In this document: positions 12,495 through 24,049 of the stretch, one piece after another
How positions within the stretch are numbered: position 1 is the first letter of the stretch
Layout of the letters: the number at the start of each line of letters is the position of its first letter
DNA from: Rhopalosiphum padi
Taxonomy: Eukaryota > Arthropoda > Insecta > Hemiptera > Aphididae
DNA: 64,000 bases
Reading direction: 5' to 3'
NCBI RefSeq assembly: GCF_020882245.1
Contig: NC_083598.1
Location: 12,083,178-12,147,177, forward strand
Notes under the pieces: model-generated
What the model was told of the DNA's origin: nothing
Seen by the model: only the letters and a program-made list of their open reading frames with translations
The model's database searches: none
Made by a program: the position numbers and the translations under genes

Positions 12495-12653
12495 ATGAGC
12501 GATATTAATTTATCTATAAATTCGTCGTCAGACAGTAGTGATATTAGTTTTCAGTCGAATCAGTCGATCGACAACGACGACAACGACTCACTGGCAGTAG
12601 TGACCCAAAGTTATTGCGGAAATTCCATCATCGTTGCTCCCATCTTACCACAG
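12495..12653 (+). CDS. nanos: nanos-like gene, coding exon 1
   Basis: This exon encodes residues 1-53 of the predicted 440-aa Nanos-family protein. It starts MSDINLSINSSS and is Ser-, Asp- and Asn-rich, so probably disordered, as the N-termini of insect Nanos proteins are. The exon ends CACAG|GTAAGT, a consensus donor in phase 0, which agrees with the phase-0 acceptors of both downstream exons. No better upstream in-frame ATG was seen. Composition is clearly less AT-rich than the flanks. Assignment to the nanos gene rests on splice phase and position, not on similarity of this exon itself. It could instead be the start of a separate transcript sharing the locus. Confidence 0.6.
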
Positions 12654-15354
12654 GTAAGTAATTATTGAAATACCTAATAATAAAAAAAAAAACTATACAT
12701 CATAGGACAAGGGCATTCTAAAGATTATGGTTATTTTTAAAAATTTCTCCTTAGTAATTAAATGACTTGTTTTTATCGTACAAATGATCATTTGAACGTT
12801 TTAAAGATTAAAAGTTTAAAACGTATGTATAATGTAGGTATGTACTAGTTGCGTGATTAACCTAACGTAATATGTAAGACTATGATAATAATTGTAGGTA
12901 TTATATGTGTTAAAATGTTCAATGCATAGAAGAAACATAAAAAAAAAAAATTTGTTTTTTATTTAGAGACTTATTTACATGATATACGTTAATTACGTTA
13001 TAAGAATACAATTTTTTAACCTGATAAATATTATGTTTACAGTTTATTTATCATAAATTTATGATATTATTAATAATATCAGATTTCAATACCGTTATTC
13101 GATTTTGATAGAAAAAATTTTTGGACTTAAGTCATAATTTTTATTATTATAATACAATATAATATAATAAACAATGCAATATTTTTAAAAAATACCTATA
13201 TAATATTATGCTTAACAGTTATCAATAAAAAAAGTTTATATTGCTACAGCACACTCCTTATATTGTAAATTATTTTTAGTACTTATTTCAAAATAGGGTT
13301 TTAAATCATTAAAAATCAAAATTTGAATAAATGATTTATTAAAGGTTAAGAGGAGTTGGTTAATAGTTGGTGAACATGCTTAATAAATAATTGTAATTTT
13401 TATTTATTTTTACATCTAACACTGACAGTGTGACCATAATACAACTATATGTATTCTAAATAAATCATAATAGTCTTTTTTTACGACTATTGAATACGAT
13501 AGGATGACACATTAATGAATTGTAACACAGTTTTTAATGATAAACAATATTATTTTGTAGAGGTATGTACCTATATTATAACGAAATGTCCAATATTATT
13601 ATACTCTAATTAATAATATATAATATATAAAATAATATAAAAAAATAATAAAAATGTAATCATTAATTTTAAATTAATTTAACTATAATTTATAACATAT
13701 AAACAGAAAAAGAGAAATAAACAGTAAAACTATGTTCAATACATTATAATCTCGAAGTATTTGTACAAACATTATGCCCTTTGATCTTCACTCTCAAACA
13801 TTATATGAAATGTATGCGTATTGATTTGGCGGTGTATTTGTGTATGATGTCCTTTATGTGAACATATATTATACCGTTGAATGACGATTAAAGATAGCAA
13901 AACATTTGTCCAATGTTTTAGATAATACTAATATATTATATAAGTATATTGGTTGTAGTTATTATGTATAACTTGATAAAGAATAGGTAAGACATGATAA
14001 AAAAAAACAGTTTAAAATTAAAAAAATTTTTTTTGCGAATATGTTGTACAGTTTTTTGATTTTAGCGAGTTCAACTTATTGGGACTATTAAAACAATGAT
14101 GAACAAAATAATGTTACAAAAAAAAAAAATTATATTAGTAAACAGTAATACGTGCCTACAACCGCATTGTATTTAACTTGTAACGTTTTAGAAGTTAGTT
14201 CTGGAATTTATTCTAGTAAAAATTAATATTATTACGTTAATTTATGGGTAAATTCTGTATATTTTCCGAAATATTTAATCAATTAAATTATTATAAATAA
14301 TATTCCATTACGTATATATCTTTTATACATATTATAATAGTATATTACATGGTGGTTGCATAATTAAATGTACCCATTGACTTTTAAATAAATTCCCACT
14401 TCCTAGAACTTTTGATAATAATATAATATCTTATACACGGTATTAAATTATTTTTTTTGCCATAATGTATAAAAACAGCTTTTATTAATTTATCCTAATA
14501 CAATAATGAGAAAATGCAAATACACTACACTCGCATTTCTGCTTATATGTATATTATCTATATTCTATACATACATATTCGTATGCATTATATTATTACA
14601 AATTACAATGTATTCAATGTTCACGCTAACATCGTTATACCTAAGTGTTTACCAGTCTTTAGTGTGTTTACTGTTTAGAGTAAAATGTTAATACAACGAA
14701 ATATTTTAGCTGGATGAACTTGAATTAAAATCGGATTTTTGAGAGGTATCTTATAAGTTATAGGTACTCCGGGAAATAATATAGTTTGAATCTCAACCGT
14801 TCGAGACTTCATAATATACATTTATTGAACATACGTATTATATACACACGAGTACTTAAATAACGCTGAAAACTGCATTTTTAGTTCAAATGTTTTATAG
14901 AAAATTACGATTTTAATTATATGTTGTAGACTTTTACTGCTATATACATGTGGTTTGTTATTAATTTATTATTTTTCATAGAATTTTTTATCTCGGACGT
15001 AATTGATGGCTGGTCAGAAATAATGAACATTCTTATATTTAAATATAATGGTTGAACATGTTGAATGTTTTAAAATTACTGTAGCATTATAAAATATTTT
15101 AAAGAAATGTGTCCACGTAATAAAGTTAGCTAGTTAGGTACTTTATTTCTCCATTAGTTTTTTCCGGTGATTTTCTTTTTATATTTTTCAATGGTTTTGT
15201 TTTTTATTATCATAAATTACCATTATAACTACTTATGGATGACAGGTTATATAATTTTTTTTCACGCTTAACTTCACTATTTTACATTATGTTTATACAA
15301 ATAATGTAGCGTATTTAAAAAAAAATAAGATTAGTGACCAATTTATTTTTTTAG
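12654..15354 (+). other. Intron 1 of the nanos-like gene (2.7 kb)
   Basis: The intron runs from GTAAGT at 12654 to a TTTTTTTAG acceptor at 15354. It is AT-rich throughout. I looked for an exon that could encode the missing first half of an RGS domain and found none. The 14506-14691 frame is a hydrophobic low-complexity frame and is probably spurious. Confidence 0.55.
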
Positions 15355-15648
15355 TCCAGGTGTATTAATCAAAACAACCAAAGATCATTAACATGGAATA
15401 TATCGTTGACTGATGAACAAGATGAAATATCTGAAAACTTTTTAAGGATGTATAATGAACCAATAACAGTTGCTGAAAAATTTGGTCCAGCTATTTTAAC
15501 GGTTCCCGAGAACATAAGAAAACAAGCTGATGAATTATTCAAACCTTCGGAAATCAATCCAAACGAAATATTTGATTGGGTAAATACCAAAGTCTCGTGT
15601 ATTCTTTCATCTAGCTATCAACAATACCTTAAGTCTATTCCTCTAAAC
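15355..15648 (+). CDS. nanos: nanos-like gene, coding exon 2 (RGS-like segment)
   Basis: This is an exon of exactly 98 codons, open from acceptor (TTTTTTTAG, ending 15354) to donor (AAC|GTAAGTAT), phase 0 at both ends, encoding residues 54-151. The protein is well-composed and globular-looking. Its last ~70 residues follow the pattern of the C-terminal half of an RGS domain: ENFLRMYNEPI, an alternating middle, NPNEIFDWVN, then SSSYQQYLKS, comparable to the family's FDxAQ...xxSYPRFLKS end. The first helices of an RGS fold are absent. RGS domains bind G-alpha subunits and speed GTP hydrolysis; half a domain is unlikely to do so. The RGS similarity is my reading by eye. The exon itself is much surer than the domain call. 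The same gene as nanos is inferred from phase and spacing. Confidence 0.65.
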
Positions 15649-16950
15649 GTAAGTATTTTTTTTATTACTTATGCGATAATTATTGTCGTTTATTTTTTTT
15701 TATTGAAAACATTACAACGTACAATATATTACAAAATACTATAGTAATTAACACGATTATCTATCTTTTTTAAGCTTAAAGCTTGAATTTTAATTAGTAA
15801 CTTATTAGAATATGTACGCCAGAGTGTAATAAAGCCAGCATTAATTACAATAAGAATTATCCTCATTAATTAATAGTGGTCATTATCTCATTGAAATACA
15901 TTTGTATTTATACAATTTAAAATAGTTGAACAATGTATCAGTATTTATGGAAAAAATTCGATGATTTTAATTATTATTAATCACAGATAACCCTTATAAC
16001 GCGTGTTTTTGATTAATTATATGACGGTATTTTTTTTAATTGTACTCGGAAATATAAAAATACCGATGGAATATATTTTAAAATAGGAATTACCTACCAG
16101 CTACCGGAATAAAAATAAAATTTAAAAAGTAGGTAAGTATTTGACGTAACGTTGTTATATATACCTATGATTTGATTTATTTGAAAAATGTACACGTATT
16201 AATGGTCTATCAACAAAATCAACTCGAGATGAATTACCCGTCAGAAACTTTTGGCGGTATACACGAGTTAAATGTATTTAAATGTATTTTTTTCATGCGG
16301 GTCGTCGGGTACTTGTATTGATTTAGAATTAAAAAATAAAAAAGTATTACATACACCGCTAAAGCAATAATGTGAAATATTAAATAATATGAGATCGGGC
16401 GGCGCACATGTGCAGTTACCTATTATATTATATAACAACACTATCAAAACAAAATGCATATTATATGTGTGACTGCATAATATGCTATTACGGAATTTCG
16501 TTATAAATTAATAAATTATAATAATATTCATAATAACGTTCGATGATTTATCGTGGCTGGTGCTTTCCGTCAAAAACTCATGCGTTTCAGGTATAAAATA
16601 TAATAATATCGCCACTGGCATGTCGCGCTTGTCGTGATGACGACGATATCATATAATAGGTAGGTACCTAGTAATAGTGGCGGCGTGAACTTTTTTATTT
16701 CTCGAGGCCAATATATAGATAGCCACTATAAAGGACCCGAAGAGGTTGACCATCACCACCACCTGAATATTGTATAGGTATTACAAAACCGTGCATGTAA
16801 TAATATGTCATATTTTATAGCTGACGGGCACTGCCTCCCAATTGGTGGTCGTGAGACAATGATGGTCTCATGAATTATTCTATCGCCCAGCCACCATAAT
16901 AATAATATTGCATTATAATGATATGCGACTTTTTCCTTTTTTCCAATCAG
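15649..16950 (+). other. Intron 2 of the nanos-like gene (1.3 kb)
   Basis: The intron runs from GTAAGTAT (15649) to the pyrimidine-rich acceptor TTTTCCTTTTTTCCAATCAG (ending 16950). Its last 450 bases are less AT-rich and could hold an alternative promoter or an untranslated exon for a shorter nanos transcript. No coding exon was recognised. Confidence 0.45.
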
Positions 16951-17389
16951 GTGATGGAGAAGAGAGAAAGACACGTGCTGTACCCTTGGACGCAGTGGAA
17001 CACATCGACCGGCACGCAACGCCGTCCGTCGCTCAACACAGCAGCCGTGGCATCACCGGCGGCGTCCGACCGTTCCATGTCATCGTCGTCTTCATCGTCA
17101 GTGAACGCCCACGCGGTGTACGGCAAATCACCAAACAACAACAACAACAATTGCAGCAGTAGTAGCAACAGTAGCAACAACAACAACTCATTTGGTTACT
17201 GGAGCGGCGGCGTCGGTGCGACGGTAGCGGCGGCGTCGGCGACAGCTGATTGCACGTTGTCGTCTTCGTCGGCCAGTGAACTGAGCTTTTCGCATTGGGC
17301 GGCCGTCGACGCTACGTCGTCACCGCAACAACAGCAGCATCAGCAGCAGTACCATTACTACCAAAACCCATACCACCACCACCACCGCC

Positions 17390-17444
<55 letters not shown>

Positions 17445-17820
17445 GCCGGTCACGGGCTGGACACCGGTGGCGGTCCAATCGTCACCGTCTGACTGCGGCC
17501 GGTCAGTGTCATCGGCCGAGTTCGTTCAGCACAACGCCGCGGACGGCCGCTCGGCATCGCCAACGGTCCGCTGGCCGTCGCGTCTGTTCTACTGCGTGAA
17601 CACCGACAACAACACGATCAACAAGTTGGTTGAGCACTATTGCACGTTCTGCTACAAGAACCACGAACCGCCCGAGGTGTACGGTGGCCACCTGGTCCGG
17701 GACGACACGCGCACCACTTGTCCCAAGCTCAGGGCGCTCCGGTGCAAGCACTGCAACGGCACCGGCGACAACGCGCACACCATCAAATACTGTCCGTTTT
17801 TGTATTCGAACTACAGTTGA
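16951..17820 (+). CDS. nanos: nanos-like gene, coding exon 3 with Nanos zinc finger
   Basis: Nanos proteins are RNA-binding translational repressors. With Pumilio they silence target mRNAs in germ cells and, in insects, in the posterior embryo. This final exon (phase-0 start, residues 152-440) begins VMEKRERH, has Ser/Asn/His/Gln homopolymer-rich sequence, a ~19-residue Gln tract (about 298-316), and ends in the diagnostic tandem CCHC finger at 382-432: C382, C385, H398, C408 then C416, C419, H427, C432, with the hallmark GTGDNAHTIKYCPF. All eight metal ligands are present. The spacing H398 to C408 leaves nine residues where the family normally has ten. Codon usage is GC-rich, unlike the flanks. 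The stop TGA follows SNYS, eight residues after the last Cys, as in other short-tailed Nanos proteins. The family call is secure. The start of translation is less so: M153 could initiate a shorter form. Aphids are reported to carry several nanos copies, so orthology is open. Confidence 0.95.
17389..17445 (+). repeat. (CAA)18 CAG trinucleotide tract encoding poly-Gln
   Basis: Eighteen uninterrupted CAA codons plus one CAG lie in frame within nanos exon 3. They are preceded by CAG/CAT-rich Gln-His and His runs at about 17330-17387, and further upstream by poly-Asn and poly-Ser runs near 17137-17192. Pure triplet tracts of this length are prone to slippage, so the length probably varies between individuals. 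Confidence 0.9.
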
Positions 17821-19202
17821 TGGATGGCCGGCGATCGTGTTGTGTAGACGTCATGCGCGATCGATCGATTTCGCTGGACGTTTTGTTGGACGGGTGGGTG
17901 GCTGGTTAGCGGGTGGGATGGGGTCTGAGGGTTATCGAGTGATCGTTTTTTCGTGTCGATCTTGATTTTTTTTCGTTTTGTATATATCATATAAATGTGT
18001 AAGTACTCGAATTTACCGTTATTTAGCCATTGCATGTGTGTTATTATCATAATAATAATGTTAGTGATCATTATTATTTTTTTAAAATTTTTTTATCTAT
18101 ATCTTTCGCACTCATTCGCGAGTTAATAACAATTATATCGACACTCTCGAACGAGCTGATAAGATAAGTACGATTTTATGAGTTTACAATGACCGTCACC
18201 GTTCGTTTATCATCATAATACAAGTCTACAATATGCTTGATGTTATATTATATTTAGCAGTCGGTTGATAATAATAATGTAATGTTACGCTTGTTCGTTG
18301 TTGCAATATGCGTCGTGCGTGTAGCGTGCACACACCGTGCACCTCGCGACGGCCGTTCTTGTCACAATTCCGCCGTCCCTATGTAAACTTTACACGGCAA
18401 TACCTTCCTAAATTTTTACACTATTATAACGATAACGACCGGTGTGGGTCTAGACTTTAACTGTACAGAGAAGATAAAAATAAAATCCAGAACTTTCTTA
18501 CGATGTTGATGTGTAGTTGCTTTTCTATGGTTTGTTATATTATTCTTTTTGTTATGCATTATTCGTTACGGTAAACTTTTCTTTATTCGGAGTCGTTATT
18601 ATTAATTTTATTTTTTTATCATTATTATTAATATTTAATATTATATTTCACGGACGTTAGACACGCATGCTAAAATTATTCATGTTGGTATTCTAAAAAT
18701 TAAAAACCATTCAGAGTTTGTTTTGTTTTTTTAATCGTTGGATGAAATATTTTTTACATCGGCATATTATAAAATATAGTTTATTATTTATTTTGGCTAT
18801 AACGTTGTTTTGAGTTGAATAGGTTCTGTGACGCCTCGTTAATATAATTTATATAAATTACCACTTATTAATGTTAAAAATTTATTATATTTCGTGTATT
18901 GCGTATGTTAATATTGTATAGTGCAACTCAAAAATATCAATCCGTGTATTTTGTGACTCATCGTTAACACATATCATACACTGTTCCAATATAGGTATTC
19001 AAATTTAGCTATATTTTTAATATTGTAAATATTGTTATTTTAAAAATATGCAGATAAATGTACTGTATTAAATGTATATATAATATTGTAATTTGTTTGA
19101 TGTACTCGTAATTATGTGATATTATTTTGTCTTGAAAAAAATAACTATAATTCTAAGGTAATAGTTTTTCAATATCTTATAACAAATCACACGACTAATA
19201 AA
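17821..19202 (+). promoter_or_regulatory. Probable nanos 3' untranslated region with polyadenylation signals and Pumilio-type motifs
   Basis: Downstream of the stop, AATAAA occurs at 18479-18484 and again at 19197-19202 and could serve as a poly(A) signal. TGTATATA (17979-17986 and 19073-19080) and TGTAAATA (19024-19031) match the Pumilio consensus UGUANAUA. Such 8-mers are common by chance in AT-rich DNA. The transcript end was not established. GC content falls gradually after about 18400. Confidence 0.4.
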
Positions 19203-22200
19203 TGAACTATTATTAACTACAATGACTATGTTATATTGTTGTTATGCACATTGACAATCGAACGTTCTTCGGTAAAACCACTTACTATTTCATAGGATGA
19301 AATAAGTAAGTTAAATACATAACACAAATAATGAAGTATATAATTATTGCCGCTTGGACGAGAAATGCATTTAAATATAAAACGTTTTTAAAAACTATTT
19401 TAATTAAATAGTTATAGTCTATGACCTATATAGTATAGTCATAGTAAAATTTATTATCGAGAGTTGAAATATTTTAAATGGTGAACTTTAAGTACCTACT
19501 TGTAGTTTTGTGTTTGGAAACAGAATGTATTTTATAAAAAAATGTTGATGGTTTAATACATTATGTATTTAATATAAAAAAAATTAAATAAGTAATCGAA
19601 TTGGTAAAACAAAAAGTATTCAAACCCTGGGGCCTGGATGCAAATTATTTTTTGTAAGTACTCCCTATTAAAGGTGTAGTCGCAGTGTGTTAGGAACGAT
19701 CACAGTCGTAATCACATTTCGATTATTTTCTGAAAAGGTAATTCTGCACTTAACATTTTTTTCCGTTTCATAGATACACATAGAAAATAGTAAAACCTCC
19801 ATATTAAATAATTGAAATTAAAGTATAATTACCCTTTACTCATAATAATTATAATAAATAATATAATTTGTTTTTTATCAGAAGCATTTATTTATTTTTA
19901 AGTTAGTTATGATTTATTAAGTATTGAGTATCTAACTAAAAAAATCTTCTGGTAAAACATAGATAAAGCTATACTTTATTTTAATTGTTATGAAAAGTTA
20001 TTATATAACATTGATTCGGACAATGTAATCACTATGAGTGAAATAAAAATGAAGGTTTAATATTTAACTTAATACATGTGTGTAAGCAGACGAAGAAAAA
20101 ATTAAATAGGTTTAGTGATAAGCCCTTTTATAAGTTCATAGCGACGCAAGTACACTACCGATTAATGATGAGTAAAAGATTTGATTGAGGTAAAAACTTA
20201 TTGTGTACTTCTATAATAGTATTTTGAATTAGGTAATAAATATTATAGTTATTATTATTATTTTATTTATACTACTATCAGTTTTGTCATTATTATTTTG
20301 CTGGAACACACAATATCAATTGAGAAAACGAGTTTCTTTTCATTATGAAAAATAAAGTCTCTTAGTAATATAACTAAAAATTATTAAATATGAGTTTTTT
20401 TATTTATTAGATTTTAATAAATGAAAAATTGACGACTTGACAATTAATTTAAGTAATACAAATATTAAATAACGAAACCAGCATTCAATACTAAATTAGT
20501 TATTTTTGATGACCACTTAAGATTTAATGTTGAGTACAGAGAAGGTGCTGGAGGGGGATATTAAGAGATTTAAGGTAACAGAGCAAAATTATACGTTTGG
20601 TATGCAATGCAGGACAGTCTAAGAGTAGGTAAATATAAGAGATCGCAGACGCTTTCAGTTAAGTGTAGTGTACAAAGAGGAGAGTCATTTAAGCCCTAAC
20701 TCAAATGTATAGGCGTGATCGGATAAAAGCGAATGGCCCTCGTGGAGTCTGCTGAAACGGATAATAGTATTTCTTGGCAGTGCTCGACTGGGACAAATTA
20801 AAGTAGGCCAAGTAGGGGGACTCTGTTTACTTTAAAAAAAGCGTCCCCATCGCTTGTTAAACATTATTGAGCTGTGGGGGCTATGCCCACATGGGCCACA
20901 CCCCTTATACCTCTTTTTAAATCATATACAAATATTTATAAATAATTAATTTAAAAATAAAAAAAATACAGGTTCTTATAAGACATAGGTTATTACTGTA
21001 CCTATTATGTACATTGTACATTATAAATAATAATAAAAGTAAATAAATAAAAAACATCCATAAACTATTACCTATTAGTATTATGTTGTTTTTTATCTTC
21101 CAATTTTATCCTTTTTTGGATAACTTAATCTAATCGCCCTTCCCTTAGAACATCTCGTTATCGATTTTTATTATACCAAATGAGTAAATAAGGTTCAATA
21201 GAATACAAGCTGTAAAGCCGTATACGATAAAAATATCGGAGTTCAGGATCGTATTGTTTGAAAGAGACATCGGCGATGTAGAGTTATCGCGAGGAGTGGG
21301 GTACTCGGATTAGACTCATTAAAATTTTCTGTAGATATAGCATAATTAATGATCATGGTAACTAATCGTTGTCGTTGATAAGGATTTATTATAATTGGAG
21401 ACAGAGTTTGAAGTATTTAAAATAGGTGGATTATTTATAATATGTTGAAATTCAGCCAACCCAGAGAACGTCAGTATAAGTGAATCAGTACTTGATTTAC
21501 ATGCAGTGACAAGGGTGTAGCTGGGATCTGTACCACGATTAATAGTCAAAGAAGATTTGGTTTTATTGTCAGCGGGTAATTTACCTGCACGTGAGTTGCC
21601 GCCCAAAGATGATACATATAGATATTAAGATATATGACACTAACGATTTAGATAATGTAAACTGTTGTAACGAGTAAGTAGACGGAATAACAACCGAATT
21701 GCTGAAAAGCGAATGAAATATGAGCTTATGCGCCAATATTGACCAAATATCTGGTAAAATACGCTCATAATAAAACAATATTTTTAAAATAAAAACGAAT
21801 TTGGTTTTCAATTAATATAAAGCAAGGTTTATCAATATTTATATTTTATTCATTTATTATTAAATAATTATGATTTTTATCAAATTAGCATAGATATTAT
21901 TGTATAAATTTAAAACTGTAAAATATATTCTAAAAACTGTACAATGTTGAAATATATTTTAAAATAATTCGCATTTTCAGTCATATATATATTCATGTAT
22001 ACAAATATGAGCCCTTATTATAATATATTATATCTATGCAGAGAGCTGAGAAGGAAAAGTAAGATAGGGGAATTGTTGGACATGGTCAGAATAAAACGAG
22101 TAAGTATATGAAGTATTAAATACACCCAAAGTAAAACATAACTATATATAGGAAGATTTTTTTTATTGCGTACTGACGATTGCGTGAAAAACGTATAGTG

Positions 22201-23359
22201 TGTATTTTTTGTGTCAAGGTAAATTTCACAACGCAATGCATTTTTCGGGTATGATGATATAAGTCAATCATACCATGACAAAAAACATCACACAGACCGA
22301 CATCTTTCCAAATAATAATCACAGTTATTATTAACATTATTAACATATTCGTTTGATAAAAAAATTTTATATATACAATACACGTAATAGTATTTAATTA
22401 TAGTACTGATAATAATACTAAGATAATATTTTATGACATTCGGTAAATTATCGTTGTCACTCATAAAACTACTCGAACTTTTGAAAAGTCGACCTGCTGT
22501 TTCGACTACAATGCTGCTTGTACTCGCACCGTCAATGTCCTGATTATTGGTTTTTGGTTATAAGATTACAACAAGCCCAACAAGGAACGCATACAAGTGT
22601 ACAAAAATCCACTGTTTCCCGGCACTTGTAATAAGTTATGCCTTTAGAGGTATACGTACGTGTCAGTAGTGCAAATCAGGATTTTATTTCGTGGGTGAAG
22701 ATCTGATAAAGATATGTATTCCCATTTCCCATACCATGCATTTAGATAGCTGCATACTGTACAGTAAGTAAAATTATAAAAGGCCACGCATGCAAATTGC
22801 ATTGCAAATGACACACCACGCAAAGCCGTTCACGAACCAAAAAAATAATGAAACAGATTTGTTGAATATAATAAATTATATATTTTCAATTTTATCACAC
22901 AATAACTATATCTATTTGTTAAATAATAGCTATTAGTTACTATCCACAAACATTGTTATTACGTGTCCGCATACATTTATACAATAATAAAAATAATTTT
23001 AGTACCAACTTACCATTGATTGTAATTTGTAGGTATACAAGTTTGAAGTTTTCTTCCGCCACTTGTTGTGTAAAATAAATTGTTGTTACCTATTATTTAT
23101 GATACCATGAATATAACTAGGCATATTATTTAGGCCATATTATTTCACTCAGAAATTATTACCTAGACTTATAAACTATTTAACATATGGTTTGAAAAAC
23201 AATATTTAGAAATTTTCATTTATCAATTAAAATGATGGACAACTTTTTTTTTTATAGATAAAAAGTTGGCATAGTAAAATACTAAAATTCATGAGAAAAC
23301 AAACTGTAGTGTCTTTTTGTAGGGTTTTGGGGCCACCAAAAGTTAGTGCCCTCAGGGCC
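19203..23359. other. Intergenic DNA between nanos and the receptor gene, with old repeat debris
   Basis: AT-rich, with no recognised gene. Less AT-rich islands at about 19620-19720, 20525-20920 and 21200-21610 look like degenerate transposon sequence; 20850-20920 has C-rich/G-rich text similar to hAT-element ends elsewhere in the window. The minus-strand frame at 21346-21606 is not recognised. The 23315-23359 text next to the 23368 element also looks like a fragment of an older repeat. Confidence 0.35.
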
Positions 23360-23367
23360 GGTAAATA

Positions 23368-24041
23368 CAGTAATGGTTCTGATAAAACATCAAGGGGGGC
23401 GGCGATTTCAAGTTGGTTGGGCTTCCACACCATAATTACATATATCAAATAAAGAATACAATTTGTTGATGGTCCCCTATCATAAATGACGTATAACTTA
23501 ATTTTTTTACTTCATAATTTAAAAAGTTTAGTTTTATTGGAATTTTTATCAAGCAACTACCTTCGAATTATACTTACTTTTAACCGTGTACATTATATAT
23601 TATATGATAAAAAGTTTGCAAATGTGTCTATAATCTAAAATAAAATGCATAATATATATAATATATAATGATAATATGTAAGATACTTAAAATCATTATT
23701 TAGATAAGCTGTTTAAAATAATTTAATATGCAAAAAAATTAAACTTATTAATAATAATTAATAACTATAATATTAGGATATTCAGAATATTGTATTTATA
23801 ATAATTACTTAAAAAAAATTAATAACGATTAAATTATTTAAAGTATGATGCGTTTAATTATATTCTAGAGTTTTAAACTCTAGTTGTAGGTTCTGTCTTT
23901 TGTGATAACAAATATTATTCCATTGTTATCGTCCTAAATTTTTTATTTAAAAAAAAGTTTGAACATATATTATAAAAATAATCCGAATAGAAAAAATAGA
24001 AAAAACCCAAGGAGGTCACCACCCCCTGTAAACCATCACTG
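23368..24041. mobile_element. Non-autonomous hAT-type element, 674 bp
   Basis: The left end starts CAGTAATGGTTCTG; the reverse complement of the right end starts CAGTGATGGTTTACAGGGGG. Subterminal GGGGGCGGCGA and GGGGGTGGTGA also correspond, with an indel between the blocks. Flanking 8-mers GGTAAATA (23360-23367) and AGTAAATA (24042-24049) agree at 7 of 8 positions, consistent with a slightly decayed hAT target duplication. The interior is very AT-rich and includes a 19-bp near-perfect palindrome at 23865-23883. No transposase is encoded. Confidence 0.75.
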
Positions 24042-24049
24042 AGTAAATA

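Noticed and set aside
17295..17965. Several long frames on both strands over nanos exon 3, including poly-Thr and Ala/Arg-rich products
   Set aside because: They are out-of-frame readings of the GC-rich, repeat-rich nanos exon.
21346..21606. 86-codon minus-strand frame with Ser/Thr-rich product
   Set aside because: It is not recognised, shows no splice sites, and lies in repeat-like DNA; too weak to annotate as a gene.
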